Source: Gilliamella sp. wkB171 (GTDB lineage: Bacteria > Pseudomonadota > Gammaproteobacteria > Enterobacterales > Orbaceae). From it: DNA of 64,000 nucleotides. The notes beneath the pieces are model-generated. The model saw nothing but the letters and a program-made list of their open reading frames with translations, was not told where the DNA came from and made no database searches. A program made the translations under genes and the position numbers. The stretch is taken from contig NZ_LYST01000048.1 of NCBI RefSeq assembly GCF_001693755.1, positions 1-64,000 of the forward strand, given 5' to 3'. Of this stretch, positions 10,451 to 19,173 are shown piece by piece. Numbering within the stretch: position 1 is the first letter of the stretch; every line of letters starts with the position of its first letter.

Positions 10451-11230
10451 ATGAAAAAAATATTCATAGGCACCAGCTGGAAAATGAATAAAACCTTAGC
10501 CGAAGCATTGTTATTTTGTGAACAACTAAAAACTTACTACCCCGAAGATTTAAAAAGTCATATCCAACCGTTTATCATACCTCCTTTTACTTGTGTTCGT
10601 GATGTGGCGGAATACTTATATCAACACAAAATAAATTGCTTAACCGGTGTCCAGAATATGCATTTTGAAGAAGCGGGTGCTTTTACCGGTGAAATATCTC
10701 CAATTATGGTAAAAGATACCGGTGCTAAAATAGTTGAATTAGGGCATTCTGAGCGCCGTGAATTTTTTGGTGAAACCGACATGACAATAAATAAAAAAGT
10801 TCATGCTGCACTAAAACACCAATTAACACCGTTAGTTTGTGTTGGGGACAGCGCTCAAGAAAAATCTTGGGGCGTCTCGAGTGAAACTGTTGTAAAGCAG
10901 ATGAAGATTGCATTGTCAGGAATTGATCATAATCAAGCGAGTCAGGTTATTATTGCTTATGAACCAATATGGGCGATTGGTGAAAAAGGCGTTCCGGCAA
11001 CACCTGAAGGGGCTGAATTTATTCATCATAACTTACGCTTAGCGCTCTCTGATCTCTATGGTTCAGAAGTAGCTAATAATATGATTTTACTCTATGGTGG
11101 TAGTGTCAATCTTGAAAATTCGACCCAATTAATTACTCAGCCCAATATTGATGGCCTATTTATTGGTCGCAGTGCATGGCAAGCAACAGGTTTTTGTAAT
11201 ATATTATCCGCTATAAATCAGCAACGATAA
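10451..11230 (+). CDS. TIM-like isomerase, probable L-erythrulose-1-phosphate isomerase (EryH/LerI type)
   Basis: The 259-residue protein has the triosephosphate isomerase fold: catalytic Lys11, His99 in ELGHSERR, and Glu171 in AYEPIWAIG. It departs from true TpiA at two sites. The usual Asn of NWK is Ser9 (GTSWKMNK), and loop 6 reads WAIGEKGVPAT instead of the canonical WAIGTGKTAT type. It also has QNMH and ends GLFIGRSAW. As I recall them, these features match Brucella EryH and mycobacterial LerI, which isomerise L-erythrulose 1-phosphate to D-erythrulose 4-phosphate. A second, operon-specific triosephosphate isomerase, as proposed for the Listeria gol cluster, is the alternative. The SorC-type regulator follows after 22 bases. 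Confidence 0.8.
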   Translation: MKKIFIGTSWKMNKTLAEALLFCEQLKTYYPEDLKSHIQPFIIPPFTCVRDVAEYLYQHKINCLTGVQNMHFEEAGAFTGEISPIMVKDTGAKIVELGHSERREFFGETDMTINKKVHAALKHQLTPLVCVGDSAQEKSWGVSSETVVKQMKIALSGIDHNQASQVIIAYEPIWAIGEKGVPATPEGAEFIHHNLRLALSDLYGSEVANNMILLYGGSVNLENSTQLITQPNIDGLFIGRSAWQATGFCNILSAINQQR

Positions 11231-11252
11231 TATTGATAAACAAGGCGAACTA

Positions 11253-12227
11253 ATGGATAGATTTGATGATAAACAAGAAGCAGAACTACTCACCGAGATA
11301 GCTGTTGCCTATTATGAGTATGAACAAACTCAAGAAGAGATAGCACAGCGATTTGGCATTTCGCGTATTAAAGTCGGTCGCTTGTTAAAAAAAGCTAGAG
11401 CTGAAGGGATTGTTGAAATCAATGTCAAATATCATCCAATATTTAGTTCACGGATAGAACAACAATTTGTTAACCATTTTGGTATTAAGCGTGCACTGAT
11501 AGCTTTAGATCATCAAGATGAAGACGAACAGCGACGGCAAGTTGCGGCACTTGTTTCTAACTATTTATCAAGTAATTTAAAAAATGGTATGACTGTTGCG
11601 GTAGGGCAAGGTCGAAATGTTGCTGCTATTGCCAGTCATGTTGGGGTGTTTCCTGAAAAACAATGTAAATTCATTTGTGGTATTGGTGGAACGCAACGAG
11701 TTGGTGAAATTATTGATGCTGATCATATTAGTCGAAGCCTAGCTAGAAAATTTAATGCCAGCAGTGAAACGCTTTATGCACCAGCATATGTCGAAAACCG
11801 CGAGCTTAAACACGCTTTTATGCAAAATCGTGTCATAAAAGATACGTTAGAACGTGCATCTAAAGCTGATATTGCTTTAGTTGGTTTAGGGGATATGAAC
11901 GAAAATTGTTATATGGTGCAATTAGGTTGGTTTACCCCACAAGAGATCACCTATGCGACATTAAATCAAGGGGTAATTGGTGATATTGCTGGCTATGGTT
12001 TTTTCGATATAAATGGCAACCCAGTTGATACGGTGATGAATGATCGAGTCATTGGTTTAAGTATTGAAGAGTTACGTAATATTCCCTGCGTAATTGCTAT
12101 TGCCTCAGAAAACACCAAATCAACCGCTATTTTAGGGGCGTTGAGATCAGGAGTAATTGATATTATTGCTACCAGTGCATCGAATGCGAGAACAGTGCTG
12201 AGTTTGCAGCAAAATACAGCTAAGTAG
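11253..12227 (+). CDS. SorC-family transcriptional regulator of the dha cluster
   Basis: The 324-residue protein has an N-terminal helix-turn-helix (residues about 20-55, TQEEIAQRFGISRIKVGRLL) and a C-terminal sugar-phosphate-binding domain with VAVGQGRNVAAIA, ICGIGGTQRVGE and DIALVGLGDM. This is the SorC/DeoR-like architecture that includes EryD, the erythritol-operon repressor of Brucella. It ends the dha cluster and is the best candidate to bind the motif shared by the dhaM and rpiB-like upstream regions. The effector is probably a phosphorylated C3 or C4 ketose; that is inference. Confidence 0.88.
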   Translation: MDRFDDKQEAELLTEIAVAYYEYEQTQEEIAQRFGISRIKVGRLLKKARAEGIVEINVKYHPIFSSRIEQQFVNHFGIKRALIALDHQDEDEQRRQVAALVSNYLSSNLKNGMTVAVGQGRNVAAIASHVGVFPEKQCKFICGIGGTQRVGEIIDADHISRSLARKFNASSETLYAPAYVENRELKHAFMQNRVIKDTLERASKADIALVGLGDMNENCYMVQLGWFTPQEITYATLNQGVIGDIAGYGFFDINGNPVDTVMNDRVIGLSIEELRNIPCVIAIASENTKSTAILGALRSGVIDIIATSASNARTVLSLQQNTAK

Positions 12228-12245
12228 ATAGCTGTATAAATCACA

Positions 12246-12410
12246 TATTGGCGCTTTTATCTTCTTATTATCTTTTTCATCTTTATCGTTGCTAACGTTG
12301 GCGGGGGATTAACACCATCAGGTGATCCGCCGTTATTTATTGGTTTTTTAAAAGAGTTGATTTTTTTGGCTGTTAAGCAGATGCTTTGCCCGGTTAATAT
12401 TATTGATTAA
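12246..12410 (+). pseudogene. Fragment of a sodium:proton antiporter/citrate-transporter-like gene
   Basis: Frame 12276-12410 reads FIFIVANVGGGLTPSGDPPL, then FIGFLKELIFLAVKQM, and ends in a stop. The block ANVGGGLTPxGDPPLFxGFLxG is characteristic of NhaD-like/ion-transporter-superfamily sodium:proton antiporters of about 450 residues. No start codon or upstream part is found, so only a remnant survives. The rest of the 868-base gap 12228-13095 contains no supported gene, although scattered short open stretches near 12430-12720 could be more decayed coding DNA. Confidence 0.65.
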
Positions 12411-13095
12411 TTGAAGATAAATGTTCCGCCCCCCATTTTAAAAATGATTAATTTTGCTAACAAGTTTAAAAAAATATCGGCGATTATGTATAAAAATATT
12501 GTTTTTGGGGCTTTTAGCGTATTTCGAAAAACTAAAAAATAGCACAAAATTTTACCGATATTTATGATGATCTTAATATTGAAGTCAAATATAGATTGGA
12601 AAACATCAATTTGAAATAACTTACAAATTTGATGGTAGGGATGCATCCTATACTTTTATTTATGAAAGTAATAAAACAAAATTAATAACAGTCTATTTTT
12701 CAGATTAAATATTCACAAAAAATTCAGATCATTTAATGCAAAAATAGAAAAAAGCTATAGCAAAGAATTGGTTTGTTCCACTTTTCGTTTAATTGTTTTT
12801 TGTTATTCTTACAATTTTCTGTAACTAATGTCATTTCACTTTTAATCGTGGATGTTATCATTATACCGTATTGTCATTATCAGCTATAAAAGCTAGGTTT
12901 TGTCAGAACGCTATAGTAAAAGTAAACCATTTGATTGGCAATATTTGAATGAAAGCGTGAATTACAGAAAGAATCGAATATTCAAATAGATATGAGCTTA
13001 ATTTATTATCGTTATTTATAATTGCAGATAGCACTTTTTGAACGCTTTGATAAAATAGTTGCAAATAGACGCTATTATCCCAATAGGAATTTAAA

Positions 13096-14100
13096 ATGAG
13101 TGTGCAAATAGAAAAAGTCATATTACATAAATTAATTAGAAAAAGTGACACTGAAATCGAATTACAGCTTCGTGATACAATACTCAGTAATCAACAAGCG
13201 GTTGTGAATTTAATTGAAGATATCAATCGTATCTATAATAACAAAAGCAAAGCTTATGGACTTTTTAATAGTGAAAGTTTGTTTGAACAATCGCTTAAAG
13301 AATTACGTTTAGGTAATCAAGATTTTCTCCACTTTAGTCAAGAATCAACTAAACAATTACGTAATGAACTTGCCAAATATCCGTTTGCCGAAGGGGGAAC
13401 AGTGGTATTTTGCCTTTATCGCTATTTAGCGGTGGAATATCTAATTATTGCCGTGTTAAATAGCTGTTCAAGCATGCTTGTGAATGAAGATTTGGATATT
13501 TCCGAAACCCAATATTTAGATATCGATCATGCCGACATTATTGCGCGAATTGATATAACAGAATGGGAAACTCAAACTGATTCAAAACGCTATTTGACTT
13601 TTTTAAAAGGTCGAGTAGGGCGAAAAGTGTCAGACTTTTTTATGGATTATTTAGGCGCTAGTGAAGGATTAGATGCCAAAGCGCAAAATAAAACGTTAGT
13701 CAAAGCGGTTGATGATTATTGCCAAGAGATGCAATTTGATAAACAAGACAAAAACGCCGCGCGTGAAAATGTTTATAATTACTGTCAAGGTCAATTGCAA
13801 GCAGGCGAAGAGATAGAACTCAAAAACCTAGCCAATGAATTACCAGTCAGTGACGATAACAACTTTATGCAATTTGTTAAAAACAGTGAGTATGATTTAG
13901 AAGACACCTTTCCAGTTGATCGCAGCGCATTACGTCAATTAAAGAAATTTTCAGGTAGTGGTGGTGGATTAACCCTCAGCTTTGATTCCGATCTGTTAGG
14001 CGAACGCATAAAATGGGATCCGCAAACTGATTCTTTGGTGATTAAAGGTATTCCACCTAATTTACGCGATCAACTGCAACGTAACAGTGGCTCAAATTAA
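13096..14100 (+). CDS. yejK: Nucleoid-associated protein YejK/NdpA
   Basis: A 334-residue homologue of YejK (NdpA), a nucleoid-associated protein of gammaproteobacteria. E. coli YejK is 335 residues. Recognisable family blocks are the N-terminal VEKVILHKL-like start, [12 protein letters not shown], the central [22 protein letters not shown], and the C-terminal [15 protein letters not shown]. The role in chromosome organisation is known only in outline. GGAATTT before the ATG is a weak ribosome site. nfo follows on the same strand. Confidence 0.93.
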   Translation: MSVQIEKVILHKLIRKSDTEIELQLRDTILSNQQAVVNLIEDINRIYNNKSKAYGLFNSESLFEQSLKELRLGNQDFLHFSQESTKQLRNELAKYPFAEGGTVVFCLYRYLAVEYLIIAVLNSCSSMLVNEDLDISETQYLDIDHADIIARIDITEWETQTDSKRYLTFLKGRVGRKVSDFFMDYLGASEGLDAKAQNKTLVKAVDDYCQEMQFDKQDKNAARENVYNYCQGQLQAGEEIELKNLANELPVSDDNNFMQFVKNSEYDLEDTFPVDRSALRQLKKFSGSGGGLTLSFDSDLLGERIKWDPQTDSLVIKGIPPNLRDQLQRNSGSN

Positions 14101-14120
14101 CTATTAGGATGAATAACAGT

Positions 14121-14966
14121 ATGAAATACATTGGTGCACATGTGAGTGCTTCGGGCGGTGTTGACAACGCACCGATTAATGCCTATCAAATTGGTGCAAC
14201 TGCCTTTGCCTTATTTACTAAAAATCAACGACAATGGCATGCAAAACCATTAGAGTCATCGATAATTGATAGCTTTAAAAAGCGTTGTGAAAAATATGGC
14301 TTCACGAGTAAACAAATCCTACCGCATGATAGCTACCTAATTAATTTAGGTCATCCCGATTCTGAACAACTTGAAAAATCGCGTACTGCTTTTCTAGACG
14401 AAATGCAGCGCTGTGAACAGTTAGGTTTAACACTGTTAAATTTTCATCCGGGTAGTCATTTAAAACAAATCTCAGTTGATGAATGCATCAAGCGTATAGC
14501 TGAGTCGATTAATATGACTTTAGATAAAACCAAAGATGTAGTGGCCGTTATTGAAAACACAGCCGGACAAGGTTCTAATTTAGGTTATAAATTTGAACAT
14601 TTAGCACAAATAATCGATCAAGTTGATGATAAAAGCCGGGTAGGTGTATGCATTGATACTTGTCATGCTTTTGCTGCCGGTTACGACTTACGCACTGAAA
14701 AAGCCTGCCAAGAAACCTTTGCTGAATTTGAAAAAATTGTTGGGTTCAAATACTTGCGTGGTATGCACTTAAATGATGCCAAAAGCGAACTTGCTAGCCA
14801 TGTCGATCGCCACGACAGCTTAGGTAAAGGTAACATTGGCAAAACCGCTTTTAAATATATCATGCAAGATCCAAGAATAGATGAAATCCCTTTAATTTTA
14901 GAAACCATTGATTCTGATATTTGGGCTCAAGAAATTGCTTGGTTAAAAGAACAAGTATCAGCATGA
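14121..14966 (+). CDS. nfo: Endonuclease IV (AP endonuclease)
   Basis: Nfo cleaves DNA 5' to abasic sites and acts on some oxidised bases in base-excision repair. The protein starting at ATG 14121 is 281 residues and begins [18 protein letters not shown] like E. coli Nfo; an ATG at 14109 would add four residues. Zinc-site motifs are visible in order: [56 protein letters not shown] and LILETID. The stop overlaps the start of the next gene by four bases (ATGA). Confidence 0.95.
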   Translation: MKYIGAHVSASGGVDNAPINAYQIGATAFALFTKNQRQWHAKPLESSIIDSFKKRCEKYGFTSKQILPHDSYLINLGHPDSEQLEKSRTAFLDEMQRCEQLGLTLLNFHPGSHLKQISVDECIKRIAESINMTLDKTKDVVAVIENTAGQGSNLGYKFEHLAQIIDQVDDKSRVGVCIDTCHAFAAGYDLRTEKACQETFAEFEKIVGFKYLRGMHLNDAKSELASHVDRHDSLGKGNIGKTAFKYIMQDPRIDEIPLILETIDSDIWAQEIAWLKEQVSA

Positions 14967-15985
14967 AAAAATTTTTATTACAGGGTTTATTTTGGGGATT
15001 CATTTTATCATGCCTTAATTCTTATAGTTGTGCGGCAATGCTTGGCGAAAACAAGTTAATAGAATGGGATAAAACAACAATTCAGTCTCAATATCGGTCG
15101 GATATTCGCATGTATAGCCCATTTACTGTTTATAATATTGAAAATGAACCTGAATCTACTTTTGTTTCATTATCTGATGATGTGCATTTATATGATGAGA
15201 ATAATCAACAAGCTATTTTTTTAATTCCTGGAGATGAAAAAGAGAGTTACCAAAATGAACAATATTTACTGACAGATTCATACCGTGCTAAATTTTTTGA
15301 GTTGGCGGGTTTATCAGAAGACGATAAGGTTTTTATATACGATTATAAACATAATGACTTAACATCATTGCCGATTAGTCAGTTAAATGCTTTTGCTGTG
15401 GTGGATACGACTTATTATAAAGCTCCTTTTAAGCAGAACGATTATATATATGGTTTTAAATTAGATGAAAAACTATTTGATCACCATTCAGATTATCTGG
15501 TGTCTTTTGGTAAAGAGAATCCATTCGCTCAAGAACAATTAACGCCATTATCGTGGAAAAAAATTAGCAAAGACGATTTCCCAGTACTTGATAAAAATAT
15601 TGAAATTGCCTCTTTTGGATGCCATTGGCCGACAGATGACTTAGTGAAAGGGGATAGCTATTTGTCCGAAGTAAATGGTTTACAATTTTATCTACAAGAC
15701 TATCAAAAGCCATCCGATCCTGATACGGTTTTAGAGCATTTGATTATTTTAGATTCGGATTCGAATATGATAACCAATGTTAGTCTTTGTTATAGTGAAG
15801 GTGGTGGTTTTAAACCATTGAATAATTTAGCAGATAAAAATGAACCAATAGAACAATGGACAGGTAAACTTTTAAAAAATGAACCCCCTGTTATTTTTGA
15901 TTTTATTTATGGCTGCGCACCTCTTTTTCAATTTATTAATCTAAAGCATCAGTTTTTTGCGCCAAAATACTATTGTCTTGAATAA
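14963..15985 (+). CDS. Hypothetical secreted protein
   Basis: I do not recognise this protein. The start is set at 14963, where ATGA overlaps the nfo stop and opens a signal-peptide-like N-terminus ([20 protein letters not shown], cut probably after the SCAA region). The mature part of about 315 residues is acidic and soluble, with several cysteines (near [20 protein letters not shown] and the C-terminal YYCLE) that could form disulfides in the periplasm. The four-base overlap indicates translational coupling to nfo, but no shared function is apparent. Confidence 0.75.
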   Translation: MKKFLLQGLFWGFILSCLNSYSCAAMLGENKLIEWDKTTIQSQYRSDIRMYSPFTVYNIENEPESTFVSLSDDVHLYDENNQQAIFLIPGDEKESYQNEQYLLTDSYRAKFFELAGLSEDDKVFIYDYKHNDLTSLPISQLNAFAVVDTTYYKAPFKQNDYIYGFKLDEKLFDHHSDYLVSFGKENPFAQEQLTPLSWKKISKDDFPVLDKNIEIASFGCHWPTDDLVKGDSYLSEVNGLQFYLQDYQKPSDPDTVLEHLIILDSDSNMITNVSLCYSEGGGFKPLNNLADKNEPIEQWTGKLLKNEPPVIFDFIYGCAPLFQFINLKHQFFAPKYYCLE

Positions 15986-16101
15986 TATTAGGTTTAATTT
16001 TGTTTAAAAAGTCATATAAGTTGTATTTAAATTTTGGGTGAGGAGTTAAATAATCCTCAAGATATTATAATAATATGAAATAAGTGAAATAAGGAAATAC
16101 T

Positions 16102-18645
16102 TTGAGTCAATCTACATTACAAGCTAAAGATAACGATATAACTCCATATCAATCCATTCCTCAACGCCTGCTGCCAGATAATTTTCGACAAACCTTACAA
16201 CAAAATATTGATAATCAATTGGCAATAATAAAAATAAAGGTTGAGGATGAACAAGCAGTTAACAAAACTTGTAATGTTAGTCTTTCAAACCAACAGCAGC
16301 GTTATGACATATTGAAATCAATAACCTCGAACGATCTTGATAATGTTTTTGCTTATTTAAATGGTTTGGTACAAAAAAACAATTTAGATTTGGATAATAA
16401 TGAATTAGATATATTTGATAAATATGAATTGTCACTCGCCTTATACCAAGATAGTTTGCAACAACTACCTGAGTGTAATTTATGGCATGTATTACGAGCT
16501 TATTATTTAGAAAAGCCTAAATATGTCAACAAAGATCTCTCATCATTATTGGAACAAGAATTATATTGTCGAGTTGATCTGCGATTATTAGCTGATGTGT
16601 TACAAAGTATTACTGGGAGCACGACAATAAAAGATAACATTGCCGGTGCTTTTTTATTTTATTTTTCCTTACCTTTTTTAGAAAAATATATACTAAATCA
16701 AGAACATCTTATTTGGCCATTTTTTGCCGAAAATTTGCATTATATTGATCAGGCATTGGGACTATTCGGTGAAACTAATTTAGAATGTTATAAAACAGCA
16801 AATGCTTTAGCGATTCTTTCCCTTTTTCCACAGTTACCTAAACCGTATATTCCATTATTACAGGAGTGGGCTCTAGGCGCTGGTCGTCGCTTTCGTTTAC
16901 AGTCACAACTTATTTTAAACAAAATTCCTAATATCCATCTAGAAGTTGAAAAAGCATTATTATCAACAAAACAAGATATACGAATAGTTGCGAGTGATTG
17001 GTTAGCGAAATTAGGGGGGGATTCGTCGATCAAATCACTAAAGCGTGCTTTATCAATAGAGAAAAAAGAAGCGGTAATTGCATCTATTCTCAGCGCATTA
17101 AGTCAATTGGGTGAAGATATCTCTTATTATTTATCGCCTGATTATCTGCTAAATGAAGCAAAAAAAGGATTGAAAACCAAAAAACCAGTCAGTCTTGATT
17201 GGCTTGAACCTTATATGCTACCAGAATTAATGTGGCAAAATGGTCAGAAAGTTGCTGTTGAAATTATTTATTGGTGGATCATCTTAGCGGTAAAATTAAA
17301 ACAAACCACTGATAATGGCTTGTTTGATTTCTATTTAAAATTATTAGATGTAAAAAGCCAACAAAAACTTGGGTATTTTGTGGTGCAAATGTTCATTATA
17401 CAAGATACAGAACTAACATCCGATAAATACACACGTTATGTCAGATCTGCACTAAATACCAAAGGCATGTTGGCTTTGTGTAAATATAGTGAGCCTTATC
17501 AAATTGCTGATATTGTACGTCCTTATTTGAAATTTCATTCCTCAAAACGTAGTGAAATATCAGCGGTATTTGAGGCGATTGTCACGATTAATCATGCGGT
17601 AATTACTCAATTAATTTATTCTACTTCACTGCGTTATAGTTCAAATATTGTTCGTAAGAACGCCAAAAAAATACTTGAAGAATTTGCGCAAGCGCAAGCA
17701 TGCAGCCTTGAACAACTCATTGAAAGAATGGTTCCAACAGCTAATTTAAACGAGCGAGGTGTATTAGATTTTGATTATGGAGATCGTAAATTCACAGCTC
17801 AGCTCGATCACTGTTTACAATTAGTGATAAAAAATGAAGCGGGTAAAATACTCAAATCGTTACCAGAAGCAACAAATAGTGAAAATGTTGAACAAATCAA
17901 AGCTTATAAAATATTACTAACCAGTAGTAAAAAAGAGTTGAAACAAGTTATCAACAATCAAACAAAGCGGTTATATGACATGATGTCTATTGGGCAAGTG
18001 TGGTCTTACCAAGATTGGTTTGCCAATTTATACCAACATCCTATCATGAATAGAATGATTGAATCGTTGATCTGGCTTGAAGTCGATAATAACAACATAG
18101 TCATTAACAGCTTTAGACCGACAGAAGATGGTTGCTTGATTAACATAAATGATGATGAAGTCACTTTAAATCCTGAGCATTATATTAAGTTAGCGCATAG
18201 CGTCTATTTGTCAGATGATCAAGTAGAAGGATGGTTAAATCATCTTAAGGATTACAAAGTTACGCCTCTATTTACTCAATTTGCTAATCATTTACCTGAT
18301 TTGAGTCAAGTGATTGACAATAAACTAAATGATTATTATGGCAAGGTTATCAAGCTAAATATCTTAAAAAACATATTATATTCGAAAGGCTATCATAGCA
18401 TTACTGACTGGGATTGTATTGATGGATTCGCTAAATTATATTCAAGCTTAGGTATTCGAGCACGTATTATGGTCAGCCAATTTTATCGTACAACAACAAA
18501 TAGTGATGAGACTGTAAAACTTTATGATTTGTATTTTACTCAGCAAATAGGAACAATTGAAAAAACGATTCCACTTGATCGCGTTCCGCAAATTATATTA
18601 GCTGAAAGTTATGCCGATTATTGTTTAGTAGCGAAAACAAAATAA
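16102..18645 (+). CDS. DUF4132/HEAT-repeat protein, short MolR/YehI-like paralogue
   Basis: An 847-residue protein starting at TTG 16102 after AAGGAAA. HEAT-like helical repeats occupy about residues 230-350, for example NKIPNIHLEVEKALLSTKQD, where the two paralogues are most alike. The DUF4132 domain is at about 540-735, with GVLDFDYGDRKFTAQLD, IWLEVDNNNIVINSFRPTED and HLKDYKVTPLF. It lines up with residues of about 365 onward of the 1213-residue protein encoded next, so it is a shorter paralogue lacking the N-terminal part. E. coli YehI (once called MolR) is the nearest family member I know; its biochemical role is unknown. It heads the MoxR-vWA module. Confidence 0.8.
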   Translation: MSQSTLQAKDNDITPYQSIPQRLLPDNFRQTLQQNIDNQLAIIKIKVEDEQAVNKTCNVSLSNQQQRYDILKSITSNDLDNVFAYLNGLVQKNNLDLDNNELDIFDKYELSLALYQDSLQQLPECNLWHVLRAYYLEKPKYVNKDLSSLLEQELYCRVDLRLLADVLQSITGSTTIKDNIAGAFLFYFSLPFLEKYILNQEHLIWPFFAENLHYIDQALGLFGETNLECYKTANALAILSLFPQLPKPYIPLLQEWALGAGRRFRLQSQLILNKIPNIHLEVEKALLSTKQDIRIVASDWLAKLGGDSSIKSLKRALSIEKKEAVIASILSALSQLGEDISYYLSPDYLLNEAKKGLKTKKPVSLDWLEPYMLPELMWQNGQKVAVEIIYWWIILAVKLKQTTDNGLFDFYLKLLDVKSQQKLGYFVVQMFIIQDTELTSDKYTRYVRSALNTKGMLALCKYSEPYQIADIVRPYLKFHSSKRSEISAVFEAIVTINHAVITQLIYSTSLRYSSNIVRKNAKKILEEFAQAQACSLEQLIERMVPTANLNERGVLDFDYGDRKFTAQLDHCLQLVIKNEAGKILKSLPEATNSENVEQIKAYKILLTSSKKELKQVINNQTKRLYDMMSIGQVWSYQDWFANLYQHPIMNRMIESLIWLEVDNNNIVINSFRPTEDGCLININDDEVTLNPEHYIKLAHSVYLSDDQVEGWLNHLKDYKVTPLFTQFANHLPDLSQVIDNKLNDYYGKVIKLNILKNILYSKGYHSITDWDCIDGFAKLYSSLGIRARIMVSQFYRTTTNSDETVKLYDLYFTQQIGTIEKTIPLDRVPQIILAESYADYCLVAKTK

Positions 18646-18663
18646 AGATATTAAGAATAGGGA

Positions 18664-19138
18664 ATGTTTAATAAAGTAAAAGGTAAAATTGCCTCACTGT
18701 TTAGCCGTTTTCAATCGCCAGTCAGTGAAAAAAGAGATTGATACGCCGTCTGAACAGCTAATATTAACTATTTTGAATCTTTATGAAAACGCAATCAAAC
18801 AATCCCTGAAAACATTTTAAGATATGTTATGCTAGGAGATAATTACGCAATTTTGAATAAATAAATTAACGCAAGATTGCCATTATAGCATTGATGACAT
18901 AATGGATTTTATGTCTTATTCCTGTTCTTTGCTCGGTATCAATTATTGTTATTATTACAATAGTGATAGCGCATCGCCTAATGCAAGGATCGGATTTTAT
19001 GAACAATGGACGGATAATTATAATTAATAAGGAAACGACTGATTACACGCTTGGTTTGGTTAGAAATCATTAAAAACAATCAAATTATAACTAGCTTTAG
19101 ACCGGCGGAAGATGGCTACTTAATTAATATAAATGATT
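18664..19138 (+). pseudogene. Decayed, internally deleted DUF4132 gene copy
   Basis: Three-frame reading of this stretch yields successive pieces of a DUF4132 protein. They are a start at 18664 (MFNKVKGKIASLFSRF), then TPSEQLILTI and NILRYVMLGDNYAIL, which match the QLIATIF and ITQYVLQGDEANVL region of the next gene. ARIGFYEQWTDNYN follows, matching ARIDFYQCWTDDYT. Near 19053-19137 come RLVWLEIIKNNQIITSFRPA and EDGYLININD, which match the C-terminal LVWLELDENGNIVNSFRPTED region. Stops, frame changes and loss of the roughly 900-residue middle make this a dead copy between two intact paralogues. Confidence 0.8.
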
Positions 19139-19173
19139 AATAAAAAATATCCTGCATAGGAGAATCAAGGAAT

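Noticed and set aside
12407-12646. 79-codon minus-strand frame in the gap after the SorC-family gene
   Set aside because: Low-complexity, isoleucine/phenylalanine-rich product without a ribosome site or family features.
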